This document shows positions 16,878 through 25,534 of a stretch of 64,000 bases of DNA, in pieces; the first letter of the stretch is position 1; each line of letters opens with the position of its first letter. Made by a program: the position numbers and the translations under genes. A model generated the notes under the pieces. That model did not search any database and was not told where the DNA came from. It saw only the letters and a program-made list of their open reading frames with translations. Source of the DNA: Pandoraea captiosa (GTDB lineage: Bacteria; Pseudomonadota; Gammaproteobacteria; Burkholderiales; Burkholderiaceae); assembly GCF_902459775.1 (NCBI RefSeq), contig NZ_CABPSQ010000003.1:310001-374000 (forward strand), written 5' to 3'.

Positions 16878-18464
16878 TCACTTAAGGCGTTCGATCTCCC
16901 GATAGCCGTCTGCCTCATAGTTCACCTTCCACGTTTCACCGGAGTCTTCGCGAGTCTGAATCGCCTCGCCAATCAAATCTCCGTCGACGAATGTGCCTTG
17001 TACGCGCATGACGCCCTTGAACGTCACCTCGCCTTTGCCCTCCGGCACACAGACATCGCCGTTGAAACGGCAAGTCCCCTGATACGTTTGCTTGCTGGTA
17101 TCTCGGAGCAGAACACCACGACGCAGGCCTGCGGCTGGATCAACGATGACCGATGTCTTGTCGACACTGTCGAAAAGCGAGTACCGCCGCCCCGCTGTCA
17201 TGTCGACCGAGCTCCTGACCTCGGTTTGCGCAAGCGAGCATTTGTATTCCTTCGCTGTGTCGGATCGATAACAACGACTTCGTGCCACGGTAATCGGCGT
17301 TGGAACGGAAGACCGAAAATCAGGAAGGAAAAAGCCGAACAGGTCACCCGTGATGAACTGCTCCTTAAGGACTTGTTCGAGCAACGTCACATAAAGCGCG
17401 AACGGTGTGAGCCGCGAAACCATTGTCTCGTCGATGCCGTACTGGGCAATGGCACGGCGGAACGCCGGATCTATAGCGGGTGTGAAAGGGTAGGTGAGCG
17501 CTTCACGATGCTCCTGCGTGTTTGCTAGTTTGAGCGACAAAAGCAAGTTCTTGGCTTGCAGAACGAACATTTCATCGTTGACGTTTGGTGCATCGGGTTT
17601 GATCCGCTTTAGCGGCCCATCGAGGATGCCGCAATACAAGCCCATGCCGAGCGTCTCGGCCGCCGAGGCGACACCCGCGTACAGCTTGTCCGTCAGTGCG
17701 CCGGGTTTGCCAATACCATGACGGAGCGCTTCGAAACCCACGGCATTCTGGTGAGCAATGAAAATCGCCATGGCGTGCTCTGGATTTTCTCGGCTTGCCT
17801 GTGCCGTTTTCAGAACAGCGCATACGTTCGTGCCCTCGTAGACGACCATCATGCTGTACGCCTGCCGGACATGCATCAGATATCCGAAGTCTCCATCGGA
17901 CGGCACCGCCGCACTCGGCTTCGGATGCGTGTGCGCACTGGATACGCTTTCCCCTTCGCATTTCAGCCCGTTGACTTCGATCTGGACAGACATGTCTTCG
18001 CCGTCCTGTATCTTCCCGACCACCCAGTTGATCCCACTGTTTTCCAGGCTCCCCTTGCCTTCGATCTGATCCCGAAGTGCCTTTTCCTGTGCGGCATAGG
18101 TGGCGGGATCCATCTGCGCCTTGCCCGCTACCAGCGTCGCATATCGGTTCATCAGTACATTCCGATCCTCGGACCGCGCCTGGGCCTTGATGCCCAGACA
18201 GGCGCCGGCCTCTCTATTGTTGGCTAGCGTCGTCGCGCCCAGACGCCTCAGACCTGCTGTCCACTCGGCAGGGACAAACAGCTGTGCAGGTAGATCCGCC
18301 GGCGCCTTGGCAATCTTTAGTCCGGCGAGCAGGTACTCAGATTCCGTGAGTTGCGCATGCGCGCTCGACACGGAGAGCATGGCGGCGAGGCCAAGCGATA
18401 GCGCAACGCGGGCGAGTTTGGAGCGACAAGTCACAGTAAAAGGCCTTTGGCATCTTCGATCCAT
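16878..18464 (-). CDS. Exported protein with a JAMM/DUF4329-like HTHP motif
   Basis: A 528-aa protein if ATG 18464 is used, which leaves a clean signal peptide ending VSSAHA; the frame opens at 18563 and a longer start is possible. In the middle, SSAHTHPKPSAAVPSDGDF resembles the metal-binding HxH..SxxD of JAB/JAMM peptidases and the DUF4329 family, with one extra residue in the spacing. The C-terminal 100 residues (VCVPEGKGEVTFKGVMRVQG, FVDGDLIGEAI) resemble MORN-type repeats. Neighbours are other exported proteins of unknown function. A periplasmic hydrolase is possible but not shown. Confidence 0.75.
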   Translation of the reverse strand: MDRRCQRPFTVTCRSKLARVALSLGLAAMLSVSSAHAQLTESEYLLAGLKIAKAPADLPAQLFVPAEWTAGLRRLGATTLANNREAGACLGIKAQARSEDRNVLMNRYATLVAGKAQMDPATYAAQEKALRDQIEGKGSLENSGINWVVGKIQDGEDMSVQIEVNGLKCEGESVSSAHTHPKPSAAVPSDGDFGYLMHVRQAYSMMVVYEGTNVCAVLKTAQASRENPEHAMAIFIAHQNAVGFEALRHGIGKPGALTDKLYAGVASAAETLGMGLYCGILDGPLKRIKPDAPNVNDEMFVLQAKNLLLSLKLANTQEHREALTYPFTPAIDPAFRRAIAQYGIDETMVSRLTPFALYVTLLEQVLKEQFITGDLFGFFLPDFRSSVPTPITVARSRCYRSDTAKEYKCSLAQTEVRSSVDMTAGRRYSLFDSVDKTSVIVDPAAGLRRGVLLRDTSKQTYQGTCRFNGDVCVPEGKGEVTFKGVMRVQGTFVDGDLIGEAIQTREDSGETWKVNYEADGYREIERLK

Positions 18465-18723
18465 CCGTCGCGGCGCGAAAAAAGCGTCTCGACCGGATGC
18501 CAGATTCATTGCGCGCAGTAAGGTGAAAACGCGCTGCGACGACTGCGGCAGGGCTTGGGACATCGTCCATCCAAGCGATGTCCCGCCGTGACCGTTACGT
18601 TATATCCGGCTTTTTATTACCGCCATCCTTCATTTGCAGGATGTCGGTTCAGAGTGGCCCTTCCTATACTTTTTCCACCTGAAAACTCGGTGGCGCGCAG
18701 CGCGCGTCGCCAATGACGCTCCT

Positions 18724-19428
18724 ATGCGACTCTCCATGCGCACGTCGGTCTTGTCATGTGCCCTTGCCGCGCTGCTGCTCAGTGGCTGCTCGTTCGCCCC
18801 CAGGCTTCCGGCACAGCAACCCCTAGGTTCGGGCATCTTCGACCAGAAGCCGGAGCAATCTCCGCAGGCGAAGCTGCGTGGTGGCCCCAATGCGAGGCTT
18901 GCCGTCATGCTCACGCGCAATACCGTGGCCAACACGCGCTACATTCTCGAGCGCCGGGTCGATTACGAAATAAATGGGACCGGCAACTCGTGGTCACAGC
19001 CTTATGGCGTCCTGCTCGATGCGTCGTTTCCCTTGTCGTGGGTCGCCAACTCGCTGAAAAAGCAGTTCGGCACCGTCAAGCAAATCTCGACGCTCGCCGA
19101 GCTTCGTAGCGGGAGCTTCGACGGGCTGGCCTTGGTAGACATCCTCTACGAGCCTTATGCAAAAGGCATCTCCGAGACGACGTCTCGCGTCACTGTGACG
19201 TTCTACGACGCACAAGGCCGCTACGTCGGCGTGGCGGGAAGCCGGGAGTACAAGGTGGACAGCGGGTTTTGCTGCTGGACCTATGCAGAAGTCATTGCAC
19301 TCACCCGTAAGCAGCAACGCCCGCTGATCGACGCGCTCTCGGAGTTCGACGCGAACCTGCCATCCGTCGTGGACCGGTCTGCGTCGCCCGACAGAACGGC
19401 GGGCAAGCAAAGCGTGTCGGCGAAGTGA
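18724..19428 (+). CDS. Putative lipoprotein
   Basis: A 234-aa protein with a lipoprotein signal peptide; the lipobox is LLLSGC, so the cysteine at about residue 21 is predicted to be acylated. The mature part shows no recognised domain, mixes alpha and beta stretches, and has a CCWTY motif near residue 180. It is divergent from the JAMM-like gene and 70 bp upstream of another exported protein on the same strand, so it may belong to an envelope-associated cluster. Confidence 0.78.
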   Translation: MRLSMRTSVLSCALAALLLSGCSFAPRLPAQQPLGSGIFDQKPEQSPQAKLRGGPNARLAVMLTRNTVANTRYILERRVDYEINGTGNSWSQPYGVLLDASFPLSWVANSLKKQFGTVKQISTLAELRSGSFDGLALVDILYEPYAKGISETTSRVTVTFYDAQGRYVGVAGSREYKVDSGFCCWTYAEVIALTRKQQRPLIDALSEFDANLPSVVDRSASPDRTAGKQSVSAK

Positions 19429-19498
19429 TCGAAATTCGCTTTTGCCCCACGCCGCCCTTGTGCGTTTCCACCCTTCCGTCAACGCAATCGAGTCATCC

Positions 19499-20203
19499 AT
19501 GCGACCTCTCCTGACGAGCCTTCGGCGCCACGGCCTGATAACGGCGATGCTTTGCTTTGCAGGCACACCGTCCGTGTACGCGCAAAGCTGCGACTGCACG
19601 CAGATCGTGAGTTCATGCACCGGTTCGGTGGCAATGACGCCCACCGGAAGCCAAAAGGGGCTGTACGGGGCCGATCTCACCATCAGCGCCAACGCACAGC
19701 AGTGCGCCAAGGTCGAGTACTTCGTCGACAACACACCGGCGTTCACGATTCTGGTCAACGGACGCTCGGGAACGGACCGCGTGATGGGAACCAGTGAAAC
19801 GCCGATGACGGCGGACCGGGTGACCTATCAAAGTTGCCGCGTCTGCAAGGCCGGCGCATCCAATGCTGCGGAGAAATCGGCGGCACAAACGCGCAATGAA
19901 GCGGAAATGCTGTTCGATGCTGCGCTGGACAGAAACGACTTCAATCCGTACAGCAAGGATGAGGCGTTCCAGCGTCTGGCAGGCAATGCCGGTGCTGTAG
20001 ATGGTGCCAACATGGCGGCGATGATGAGCGTGATGCAGAGCATGCAGCAGCTCCAGGCGACGGTCGGACGAAGTGCGAGTGTGCCCGCAGCGGTAGCCGT
20101 GTCACCCAGTGCGGCACCCGCGAAGAAGACGACCGATACGTGCACGTCGAAAGGCTTCAGAACGTGTGATTTCGGCTGGCCGGAAGACGTGCCTCGTAAG
20201 TGA
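19499..20203 (+). CDS. Exported cysteine-rich protein of unknown function
   Basis: A 234-aa protein with a signal peptide ending SVYAQ, then a cysteine-bearing N-terminal region (SCDCTQIVSSCTG, SCRVCKAG). A short methionine/glutamine-rich helix (MAAMMSVMQSMQQLQATVG) and a C-terminal CTSKGFRTCDFGW motif follow. The paired cysteines suggest disulfides in the periplasm. No family is recognised. ATG 19499 is chosen because it begins the signal peptide. Confidence 0.7.
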   Translation: MRPLLTSLRRHGLITAMLCFAGTPSVYAQSCDCTQIVSSCTGSVAMTPTGSQKGLYGADLTISANAQQCAKVEYFVDNTPAFTILVNGRSGTDRVMGTSETPMTADRVTYQSCRVCKAGASNAAEKSAAQTRNEAEMLFDAALDRNDFNPYSKDEAFQRLAGNAGAVDGANMAAMMSVMQSMQQLQATVGRSASVPAAVAVSPSAAPAKKTTDTCTSKGFRTCDFGWPEDVPRK

Positions 20204-20301
20204 CGTGCCCCCCTGTCGCAAAAATGTTGGCTGAGGTTGCGAACTTTCCGTGATTTGCCGTCGACGTAAATCGTCGGCTCCCGCGGGAAGCCGATGCCGG
20301 A

Positions 20302-20610
20302 TTAACGATTCTGTGGGGCGATGTGCCGCAGTTGCGACGCAAACGCCCGGTGACTGTCGATATCCACAGGCTTGTGCGTGACGACCGACGTCGGTGGATT
20401 CCCCGCCACGTTGTTCCCGCCCTTCCAGTCGCGCGCGGGCCGAACGGGGCGCGGTGCGAAGCCGCCGCCGCAGTTCGGACAGACATTTTCCAGTACGGTA
20501 TCGACGCACGTCTCGCAAAACGTGCATTCGAAGCTACAGATACGGGCCTGCGTCGATTCGGGCGGCAGTGCCACTGCGCAATGTTCGCAGCTTGGCCTGA
20601 GTTGCAGCAT
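20302..20610 (-). CDS. DUF1272 domain protein (small zinc-binding)
   Basis: A 102-aa protein that matches the DUF1272 pattern: MLQLRPSCEHCAVALPPEST then ICSFECTFCETCVDTVL and VCPNCGGGFAPRPVRP. Four CxxC-type pairs imply zinc binding. ATG 20610 has a GAGGAG ribosome site. The C-terminal 40 residues are extra to the usual domain. It is the last ordinary chromosomal gene before the island region. Biochemical role unknown. Confidence 0.88.
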   Translation of the reverse strand: MLQLRPSCEHCAVALPPESTQARICSFECTFCETCVDTVLENVCPNCGGGFAPRPVRPARDWKGGNNVAGNPPTSVVTHKPVDIDSHRAFASQLRHIAPQNR

Positions 20611-20819
20611 GACGTTCTCCTCTCGGGGCAGTGAAATCACCGCCATCGTAAGGGGACGCAATTTTTCCGACAATCGCACATTCCGCCATTCTTGATTCAA
20701 TCTCTGCCAACCCAGCGAATCGCCGGGCAGCAACGAGAGGGAACGCCGGTCAACGCGCCGAGGAATGCAGGATTCGTGAGGCGTATGCGCCTCGTCTTTA
20801 AGAGGCTGCGCTGCTCCAG

Positions 20820-20960
20820 GCGAATTCGCGTCGCGATCATTTGGTCAAGGTCGGGGGACGGCTGGGTCTTCTGTTGACCAGTCTGCGCAAATGCAACGCC
20901 ACTGATTGCCCAAAAGATCACGAGACATGCACGTGGGATCGCTCGCATCATCGCTCCCAT
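20820..20960 (-). pseudogene. Truncated copy of the small exported protein gene
   Basis: The first about 45 residues (signal peptide RAIPRACLVIFWAISGVAFA, then QTGQQKTQPSPDLDQMIATR) match the intact gene at 34469-34744. At 20820 similarity stops abruptly and the frame continues into unrelated DNA to 20697. It marks the deletion junction between island and chromosome. Confidence 0.75.
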
Positions 20961-21331
20961 GGGAGTTTTGGACGGGGTATGTACACTTCGACGGTCTTCA
21001 CCTTCGTATCGGGCGACAGGTACGCCATCGTTTCGCGGATCGTCTCGTTCGAGCTAATACGGGTATCGCCAAATGCCTGCGTCTCTAGAACGACACTGCC
21101 GTCCCCCGTCTGAATCACACCTCCCCCTTGAAGTGAATGCCACCTCGCACCGGATGTGTTCGTGATATCGCAGTACACGTCAGGGGTGAACCACCCTGAT
21201 TGCTTGCACACGACCTTCAGGTCGGGGTTATCGTTGAATGCCTTGATTTCCGGTGGTGACACAGCACCGCAGCCGGTCACGAGCGCGGAAACTGCCACAG
21301 CTCCCCCAAGAGCCGTTCGAAATCTCTTCAT
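20948..21331 (-). CDS. Putative island lipoprotein (copy A)
   Basis: A 127-aa lipoprotein precursor with lipobox ALVTGC and a mature beta-rich domain (PDLKVVCKQSGWFTPDVYCD, GGVIQTGDGSVVLETQ). It is near-identical to 34732-35112 in the other island copy. Its 3' end overlaps the start of the truncated small exported protein gene by 13 nt, an operon-like overlap. The two cysteines in the mature part may form a disulfide. Function unknown; conservation in two copies supports a real gene. Confidence 0.75.
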   Translation of the reverse strand: MKRFRTALGGAVAVSALVTGCGAVSPPEIKAFNDNPDLKVVCKQSGWFTPDVYCDITNTSGARWHSLQGGGVIQTGDGSVVLETQAFGDTRISSNETIRETMAYLSPDTKVKTVEVYIPRPKLPWER

Positions 21332-21356
21332 CTGGAATCCCCGTTTGGCGTCGAGT

Positions 21357-21534
21357 CTTATCGAATGCGTTCGGTCTGGCTGTTGCCGCAACGCTCACAA
21401 CGCCCAGTGTTGAACCCATGTTCGAGCAAGCGTTGTTCGACACCTGATTGCACCCGACGTGACCACACCGTAGGCAGCGATACAGCAACATCCCGCATCA
21501 CGAGCAGTTACGGGTTCCTTTGCACATCGACTTG
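21357..21534 (-). pseudogene. Degenerate zinc-ribbon protein gene (copy A)
   Basis: Homologous to the 58-aa gene at 35139-35315, but the start ATG has become AAG, a TGA interrupts the frame after NCS, and a frameshift follows NMGST. The remaining CxxCG and CLRCGHVGCN segments are recognisable. Confidence 0.7.
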
Positions 21535-21594
21535 TTCTTGTTCTCCGTAGTTGATGGCTGGGCATGATAACCAGCGTCGGTTACGATATCCCAA

Positions 21595-21605
21595 GTTAGA
21601 CTAAC
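21595..21605. promoter_or_regulatory. Candidate operator GTTAGACTAAC (copy A)
   Basis: An 11-bp dyad between the divergent zinc-ribbon gene and XRE regulator 1. Nine central bases are conserved at 35378-35386 in copy B. It is a plausible site for the XRE protein. Confidence 0.45.
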
Positions 21606-21647
21606 CCACGTTATTGAATAGTCCATATCCGGTTCAAGAATGACCGG

Positions 21648-21890
21648 ATGCCGAATCCTATTCATGATCCGAAGTACCAAGTGTTCCGTCAGATGTTGTT
21701 GGATGCCCGCAAGGAGAAGGGGCTACAGCAGGTCGAAGTTGCGGAGAGACTCGGGAAGACCCAGTCGTTCGTGTCGAAGTACGAACGGGGGGAGAGACGT
21801 CTCGACTTCTGTGAGTTCATCGAGGTTGCAGCAGCGCTGGAAATTGATGTGAACGCCTTCGTCCTTCGTTATCGCCATCAATTGAAATAA
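21648..21890 (+). CDS. XRE-family regulator 1 (copy A)
   Basis: An 80-aa single-domain HTH protein: FRQMLLDARKEKGLQQVEVA, ERLGKTQSFVSKYERGERRL and EFIEVAAALEIDVNAF make the five-helix Cro/CI fold. The last six residues differ from copy B because similarity ends at 21874, exactly where the cargo begins. It is followed after 38 bp by the AbiGi-like gene and probably shares its transcript. An inverted repeat upstream (21595-21605) may be its operator. Confidence 0.9.
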   Translation: MPNPIHDPKYQVFRQMLLDARKEKGLQQVEVAERLGKTQSFVSKYERGERRLDFCEFIEVAAALEIDVNAFVLRYRHQLK

Positions 21891-21928
21891 TCGCACTACG
21901 CCTTTGAATTTTCCTAACCATAAGAAAA

Positions 21929-22669
21929 ATGAAGCCAAAGTCCAACACGCTATTTCATTTCACAAAAAATCAAGAAACCCTAAAAAAAATATTAATAAAT
22001 GGGTTTTGGCCGCGATACTGTCTCGAGGATGTCAAGTGGATCGGATATGAGAAATTCGATTACGTGTCATACCCAATGGTGTGTTTTTGCGACATACCTC
22101 TGTCTAGAATATCAGAGCACGTTGATTTTTACGGGAGCTTTGGAATTGGTCTGACCCGGCAATGGGCTGAGACGAATGGCTTAAATCCGATTTTATATGT
22201 TGCCCGCGAGAATGGCGTAACCGCGACGTTTCGAGAATTCAACGAGCACGCTAGCATTCACAAGACTGAGGCCCAACGCGAGGCGGCCAAAGTGAGCATG
22301 AGGTACCTCCTCGCCCACACCAAACCCGCGGAAGGAAATATGGTATTGGATGGAAAACCGGTTGAAAAAGTTTTCTACCAAGAGTCGGAATGGCGGTACG
22401 TCCCAAAGAATAAGGATATTCCTGAATATCTAATCAAAAGCAAGTTTGAAAATGCAGACGAAATTGAAAAAGCCAATACAAAAACACTTGAGCACTGCTT
22501 GTTAAAATTTAGCCCAAAGGATGTCCGTTATATTTTTGTCAAAGCAGATGCAGACATCCCGAATATCATAAACTTCATCCAGGAAAAATTGGATCATTAT
22601 CCCGGCGCCGACCAGAAAGTACTGATGTCGCGCGTCGTCTCGCTAGAGAGTCTGAGCGAGGATCTTTGA
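21929..22669 (+). CDS. AbiGi-like abortive-infection family protein
   Basis: A 246-aa protein resembling the AbiGi family (lactococcal abortive infection AbiG component i): LFHFTKNQETLKKILINGFW, then YPMVCFCDIPLSRISEHVDF and YGSFGIGLTRQWAETNGLNP. This layout, an N-terminal HFT..L..IL.NGF segment plus a CFCDIP motif, is typical. AT content is much higher than in the chromosome, suggesting transfer. It lies 38 bp behind an XRE regulator, and no AbiGii partner is present. Orphan AbiGi-like genes are frequent in defence islands. Biochemical activity is not known from sequence. Confidence 0.8.
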   Translation: MKPKSNTLFHFTKNQETLKKILINGFWPRYCLEDVKWIGYEKFDYVSYPMVCFCDIPLSRISEHVDFYGSFGIGLTRQWAETNGLNPILYVARENGVTATFREFNEHASIHKTEAQREAAKVSMRYLLAHTKPAEGNMVLDGKPVEKVFYQESEWRYVPKNKDIPEYLIKSKFENADEIEKANTKTLEHCLLKFSPKDVRYIFVKADADIPNIINFIQEKLDHYPGADQKVLMSRVVSLESLSEDL

Positions 22670-22716
22670 TAGGTGTTCCTGCTTGACGCACCGGAACCGC
22701 TTCGATATGCAAGGGC

Positions 22717-22982
22717 GTGTTTATGTCACTTCCCGCATGGACCTTATCCAGCGGCCGCCTTCCAGCGGCAGAACCCGGACGCGCTCGCGTGACGGTACTG
22801 GCAGTCGTAAACGACCCCACGTTCTTGGCACTGGGAGAGCCCCGTTTGTTGATATCGCGACGTACTGGCGCGAACGCGGAATTTGGACAATCACATGCAG
22901 GAGTGAAGATCGAAGCGTTTCAGACTTGCCGGTTTTGGTGAGCCACTGGATGCCGCTCCCGTCCCTTCCATCTTTAGACTGA
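22717..22982 (+). pseudogene. Frameshifted DUF551-like gene (copy A)
   Basis: Homologous over 22759-22952 to the intact DUF551-like gene at 35749-36009. A one-base deletion at about 22835 (GAGCCCCG versus GAACTCCCG) shifts the frame, so the conserved C-terminal VSHWM part is out of frame with the LPAAEPGR start. Confidence 0.75.
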
Positions 22983-23004
22983 CATTGCCGAGGCAGCACA
23001 CACC

Positions 23005-23125
23005 TGCGAGCCCCAATCGTTCGTGTCGACGTACGAACCGAGGAAACGACGCCCGATTTTTATGAGTCCATCGAGATTGTGCCAACGCTGGGGATCGATG
23101 CGATTGAGTTTATCGAACGATGTTA
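23005..23125 (+). pseudogene. Fragment of a third XRE regulator gene
   Basis: Read with one frame change this encodes PQSFVSTYEPRKRR then DFYESIEIVPTLGIDAIEF, matching the second half of XRE regulator 1 (TQSFVSKYERGERR; DFCEFIEVAAALEIDVNAF). It is a decayed extra copy, evidence for repeated duplication within these islands. Confidence 0.65.
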
Positions 23126-23318
23126 ATAATCGAATTAGAATCTGCAAAGATGCAGACGCACGTGGCGAGCGAATTTTGGCTTATCGTGGCTTGAACCGGT
23201 GAACGAATTGGTTGTTTCTATCTCATCAAGTTAGAATTTAACACCCAGAGCATACTAATAAACGGCATGCCTTGGCATGTAATTCCGCAACTCATTACAA
23301 ATAGAAAATTTAAACCAG

Positions 23319-23900
23319 ATGGACTTCCTGAGCACATACGGAAAAGAGATATTGGCACTTGTTGCGCCTCTAGGTACCTGGCTCGTCAAGTATAGGGCTC
23401 GTGCCAAAGTTATTTGGGCCAGCCCTCACTCCTTCACATTCTTGATTCAGGAACCTCAAATCGGCCCAGAGGGAGAAATCCTTAACTCAACCCAAACAGC
23501 CACAACTGCGTCGATTAGAGTTATGAATCTTGGTCATGATCCCGCAACAAAAGTGGAACTTGTATTTAACTGGAAGCCCCAGTATCTCAACATATGGCCG
23601 GTCCGCCATTACGAAGAGAAAATTGATCAGGATCGACGCCACATCATGATTTTTAACACTCTTTCTGCGAAAGAGGACGTCAATATCGAGATAATGTCGA
23701 TCAATACACCACTCCCAGAACTGATCCACGTCCGGACAGCGGAGTGCGTCGGTAGGCGGACCAATATGATGTGGACCCCGTTCGTTCCAAAGTGGCAGAT
23801 AAATCTAGCAGTAATTTTTATGGCTTTGGGTGCCAGCGTTGTGGTCTATGGAGCTTTGTCTCTGCTACAGTTGGTAATACTGAAAACACCGTCACTGTAA
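23319..23900 (+). CDS. Membrane-anchored protein of unknown function (cargo of copy A)
   Basis: A 193-aa protein with a hydrophobic N-terminal stretch (ILALVAPLGTWLVK) and a clear C-terminal transmembrane helix (INLAVIFMALGASVVVYGAL). The central 120 residues look beta-rich (TASIRVMNLGHDPATKVEL), like a small immunoglobulin-type domain. Base composition is AT-richer than the chromosome. It ends 27 bp before a DUF2971 gene, so the two probably form a unit. No counterpart exists at the same slot of copy B. A defence or toxin role is inferred from location only. Confidence 0.75.
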   Translation: MDFLSTYGKEILALVAPLGTWLVKYRARAKVIWASPHSFTFLIQEPQIGPEGEILNSTQTATTASIRVMNLGHDPATKVELVFNWKPQYLNIWPVRHYEEKIDQDRRHIMIFNTLSAKEDVNIEIMSINTPLPELIHVRTAECVGRRTNMMWTPFVPKWQINLAVIFMALGASVVVYGALSLLQLVILKTPSL

Positions 23901-23927
23901 CCACTACCTCCCGAGGCCACTCAGAAC

Positions 23928-24860
23928 GTGCTCGAAGCTCACGCAATCGGCATCAAATCCCTTGATACTCCCATCTACCGGATTTTTCCGCGAAAACGCT
24001 TCTTGCAAGCTCTTGAGGAAAAAGCACTCGTACTAGTTGCGCCACGTTTGTGGGACGACCCGTTAGAAATTGACCTAGCGATCGCAGTGAGGTGGAATTC
24101 GAGCGGCGGTACAGCTCAAAATATTATTCAAAATTTCCCCTCCGCCTTTGCTCAAAGTTGGTCGGCAACGCAGGAATCGGACGCTCTCTTGCGCGCGTAC
24201 TCGCGGATCCAAAAGGACCGCGAGACCAAGCGTAACGTACATAAAGACGAGGAAGGGATCCGGGTCCGGACTACGCCTCGCAAGTTGCTGCAAGCAGTCA
24301 TTGACGCAACGTCATCCAACAACAATGTCAGTTGCTTCATCGGGCGGGTGATCTACATGACCGATGACCAGCTTATGCATGAGATCGCTGACTTGATTCG
24401 TAGGGAGGGATTTAATGCCTTGTCGCCCCCACTACACCGCGCACAACGACTTCTACTAAAGAGAACTGCATTCTCGACAGAAGCGGAAGTTAGAGTCATC
24501 GTCGCACACAATGCCGAAGAGGTTACGGCTGAGAATTTGCTATCAGTAAAAATCGACCCAAATAAGTTGTTCGAGGAAATTGCGTTCGACCCTCGGCTAG
24601 AGCTTTTTGAGGAAAGAGAACGTCAGAATGACGTCCGAGATCTGGGATATACGGGGAAAATTCACGATTGGACGCTGTACCGCTCCAGGATATTAGAAAT
24701 CCCAATGCCTAATGACTGGAGTCCGCCGGCACACGCTCCCGCCCAAGGACTCAGACACCTCTGGGAACCTTCATACCGCGAGAAGCGCGTCTCCCTGAGT
24801 CGCGTGACTTTGAACCACACCTACGATCCCGACACGTCTCACATTCAGACGAAGGAGTAA
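23928..24860 (+). CDS. DUF2971-family protein (cargo of copy A)
   Basis: A 310-aa protein with the DUF2971 layout: YRIFPRKRFLQALEEKALVL near the start, LWDDPLEIDLA, the FAQSWSATQESDALLRAYSR block, and late EVRVIVAHN and FDPRLELFEERE. DUF2971 proteins are common next to phage-defence genes but have no established activity. The start is GTG 23928, with CCGAGG about 12 nt before. The pairing with the membrane protein upstream suggests an effector or sensor pair. It is absent from copy B. Confidence 0.75.
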   Translation: MLEAHAIGIKSLDTPIYRIFPRKRFLQALEEKALVLVAPRLWDDPLEIDLAIAVRWNSSGGTAQNIIQNFPSAFAQSWSATQESDALLRAYSRIQKDRETKRNVHKDEEGIRVRTTPRKLLQAVIDATSSNNNVSCFIGRVIYMTDDQLMHEIADLIRREGFNALSPPLHRAQRLLLKRTAFSTEAEVRVIVAHNAEEVTAENLLSVKIDPNKLFEEIAFDPRLELFEERERQNDVRDLGYTGKIHDWTLYRSRILEIPMPNDWSPPAHAPAQGLRHLWEPSYREKRVSLSRVTLNHTYDPDTSHIQTKE

Positions 24861-25004
24861 TAAATTGGACGCGGATGAATCGCCTGAAAACACTTGCCCC
24901 GGAATATTCTCGTCGGGATAGGACCTAACTCTAGGCAGAGTGCCTGTTGTTCCACTTCGTTGCCCAAGTGACGGTGCGATCATCTATCACGGAGATCACA
25001 CCTC

Positions 25005-25247
25005 ATGAACTTCTTCCCACATCACCAACATCGCCTCGACGTTCTCGCCGAAATTCTCGTCACCACTCGGCAAGCCAAACGCTTGACAACAAAACAGCTT
25101 GCCGCCCGACTTGGCAAACCCGAGACATTCGTTCTCGACTACGAATCCGGCAAATATCGGCTTGATCTTCCCGAACTTGTGGATATCGCTGATGCCATCG
25201 GGATCGACATGATCGAACTCATCAATCTCTACCAACAGAGGATCTGA
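25005..25247 (+). CDS. XRE-family regulator 2 (copy A)
   Basis: An 80-aa HTH protein (MNFFPHHQHRLDVLAEILVT, KQLAARLGKPETFVLDYESG, PELVDIADAIGIDMIELINL). It is about 85% identical to the protein at 36500-36742 and more distantly related to regulator 1. It is constant in both island copies while flanking genes differ, so it probably regulates the adjacent cargo. Confidence 0.9.
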   Translation: MNFFPHHQHRLDVLAEILVTTRQAKRLTTKQLAARLGKPETFVLDYESGKYRLDLPELVDIADAIGIDMIELINLYQQRI

Positions 25248-25374
25248 CCCGCTCCGTCAAGGGACATGGATGGGATAACAGATCACATAATTATTATATT
25301 TTTCTCTTCTCGTTATCCCGCAGGGCAGGACCACACAAGACAACCACCCGTTTTGGTCACGTCAACCACAGGGG

Positions 25375-25411
25375 CAAGTACGTCCTTAGATAGATTAGCT
25401 GCAAACCTAGA
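25375..25411. repeat. 37-nt constant segment, identical to 38701-38737
   Basis: The two copies share 37 consecutive identical bases just before the last cargo gene, then drift. In copy B it lies inside a possible small frame; in copy A the frame is closed by a TAG. It marks a cargo boundary. Confidence 0.8.
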
Positions 25412-25534
25412 TCGGTAGATCCGTGTATTCAGTGGTGTTCTCTTCGGACCGACATCTCCGGCGTATGATTACTGGGGCATTTTGTCGCCCAGATTTCGTG
25501 TTTTCGCTTCGCAACCCTGAAACGAGAATCATCG

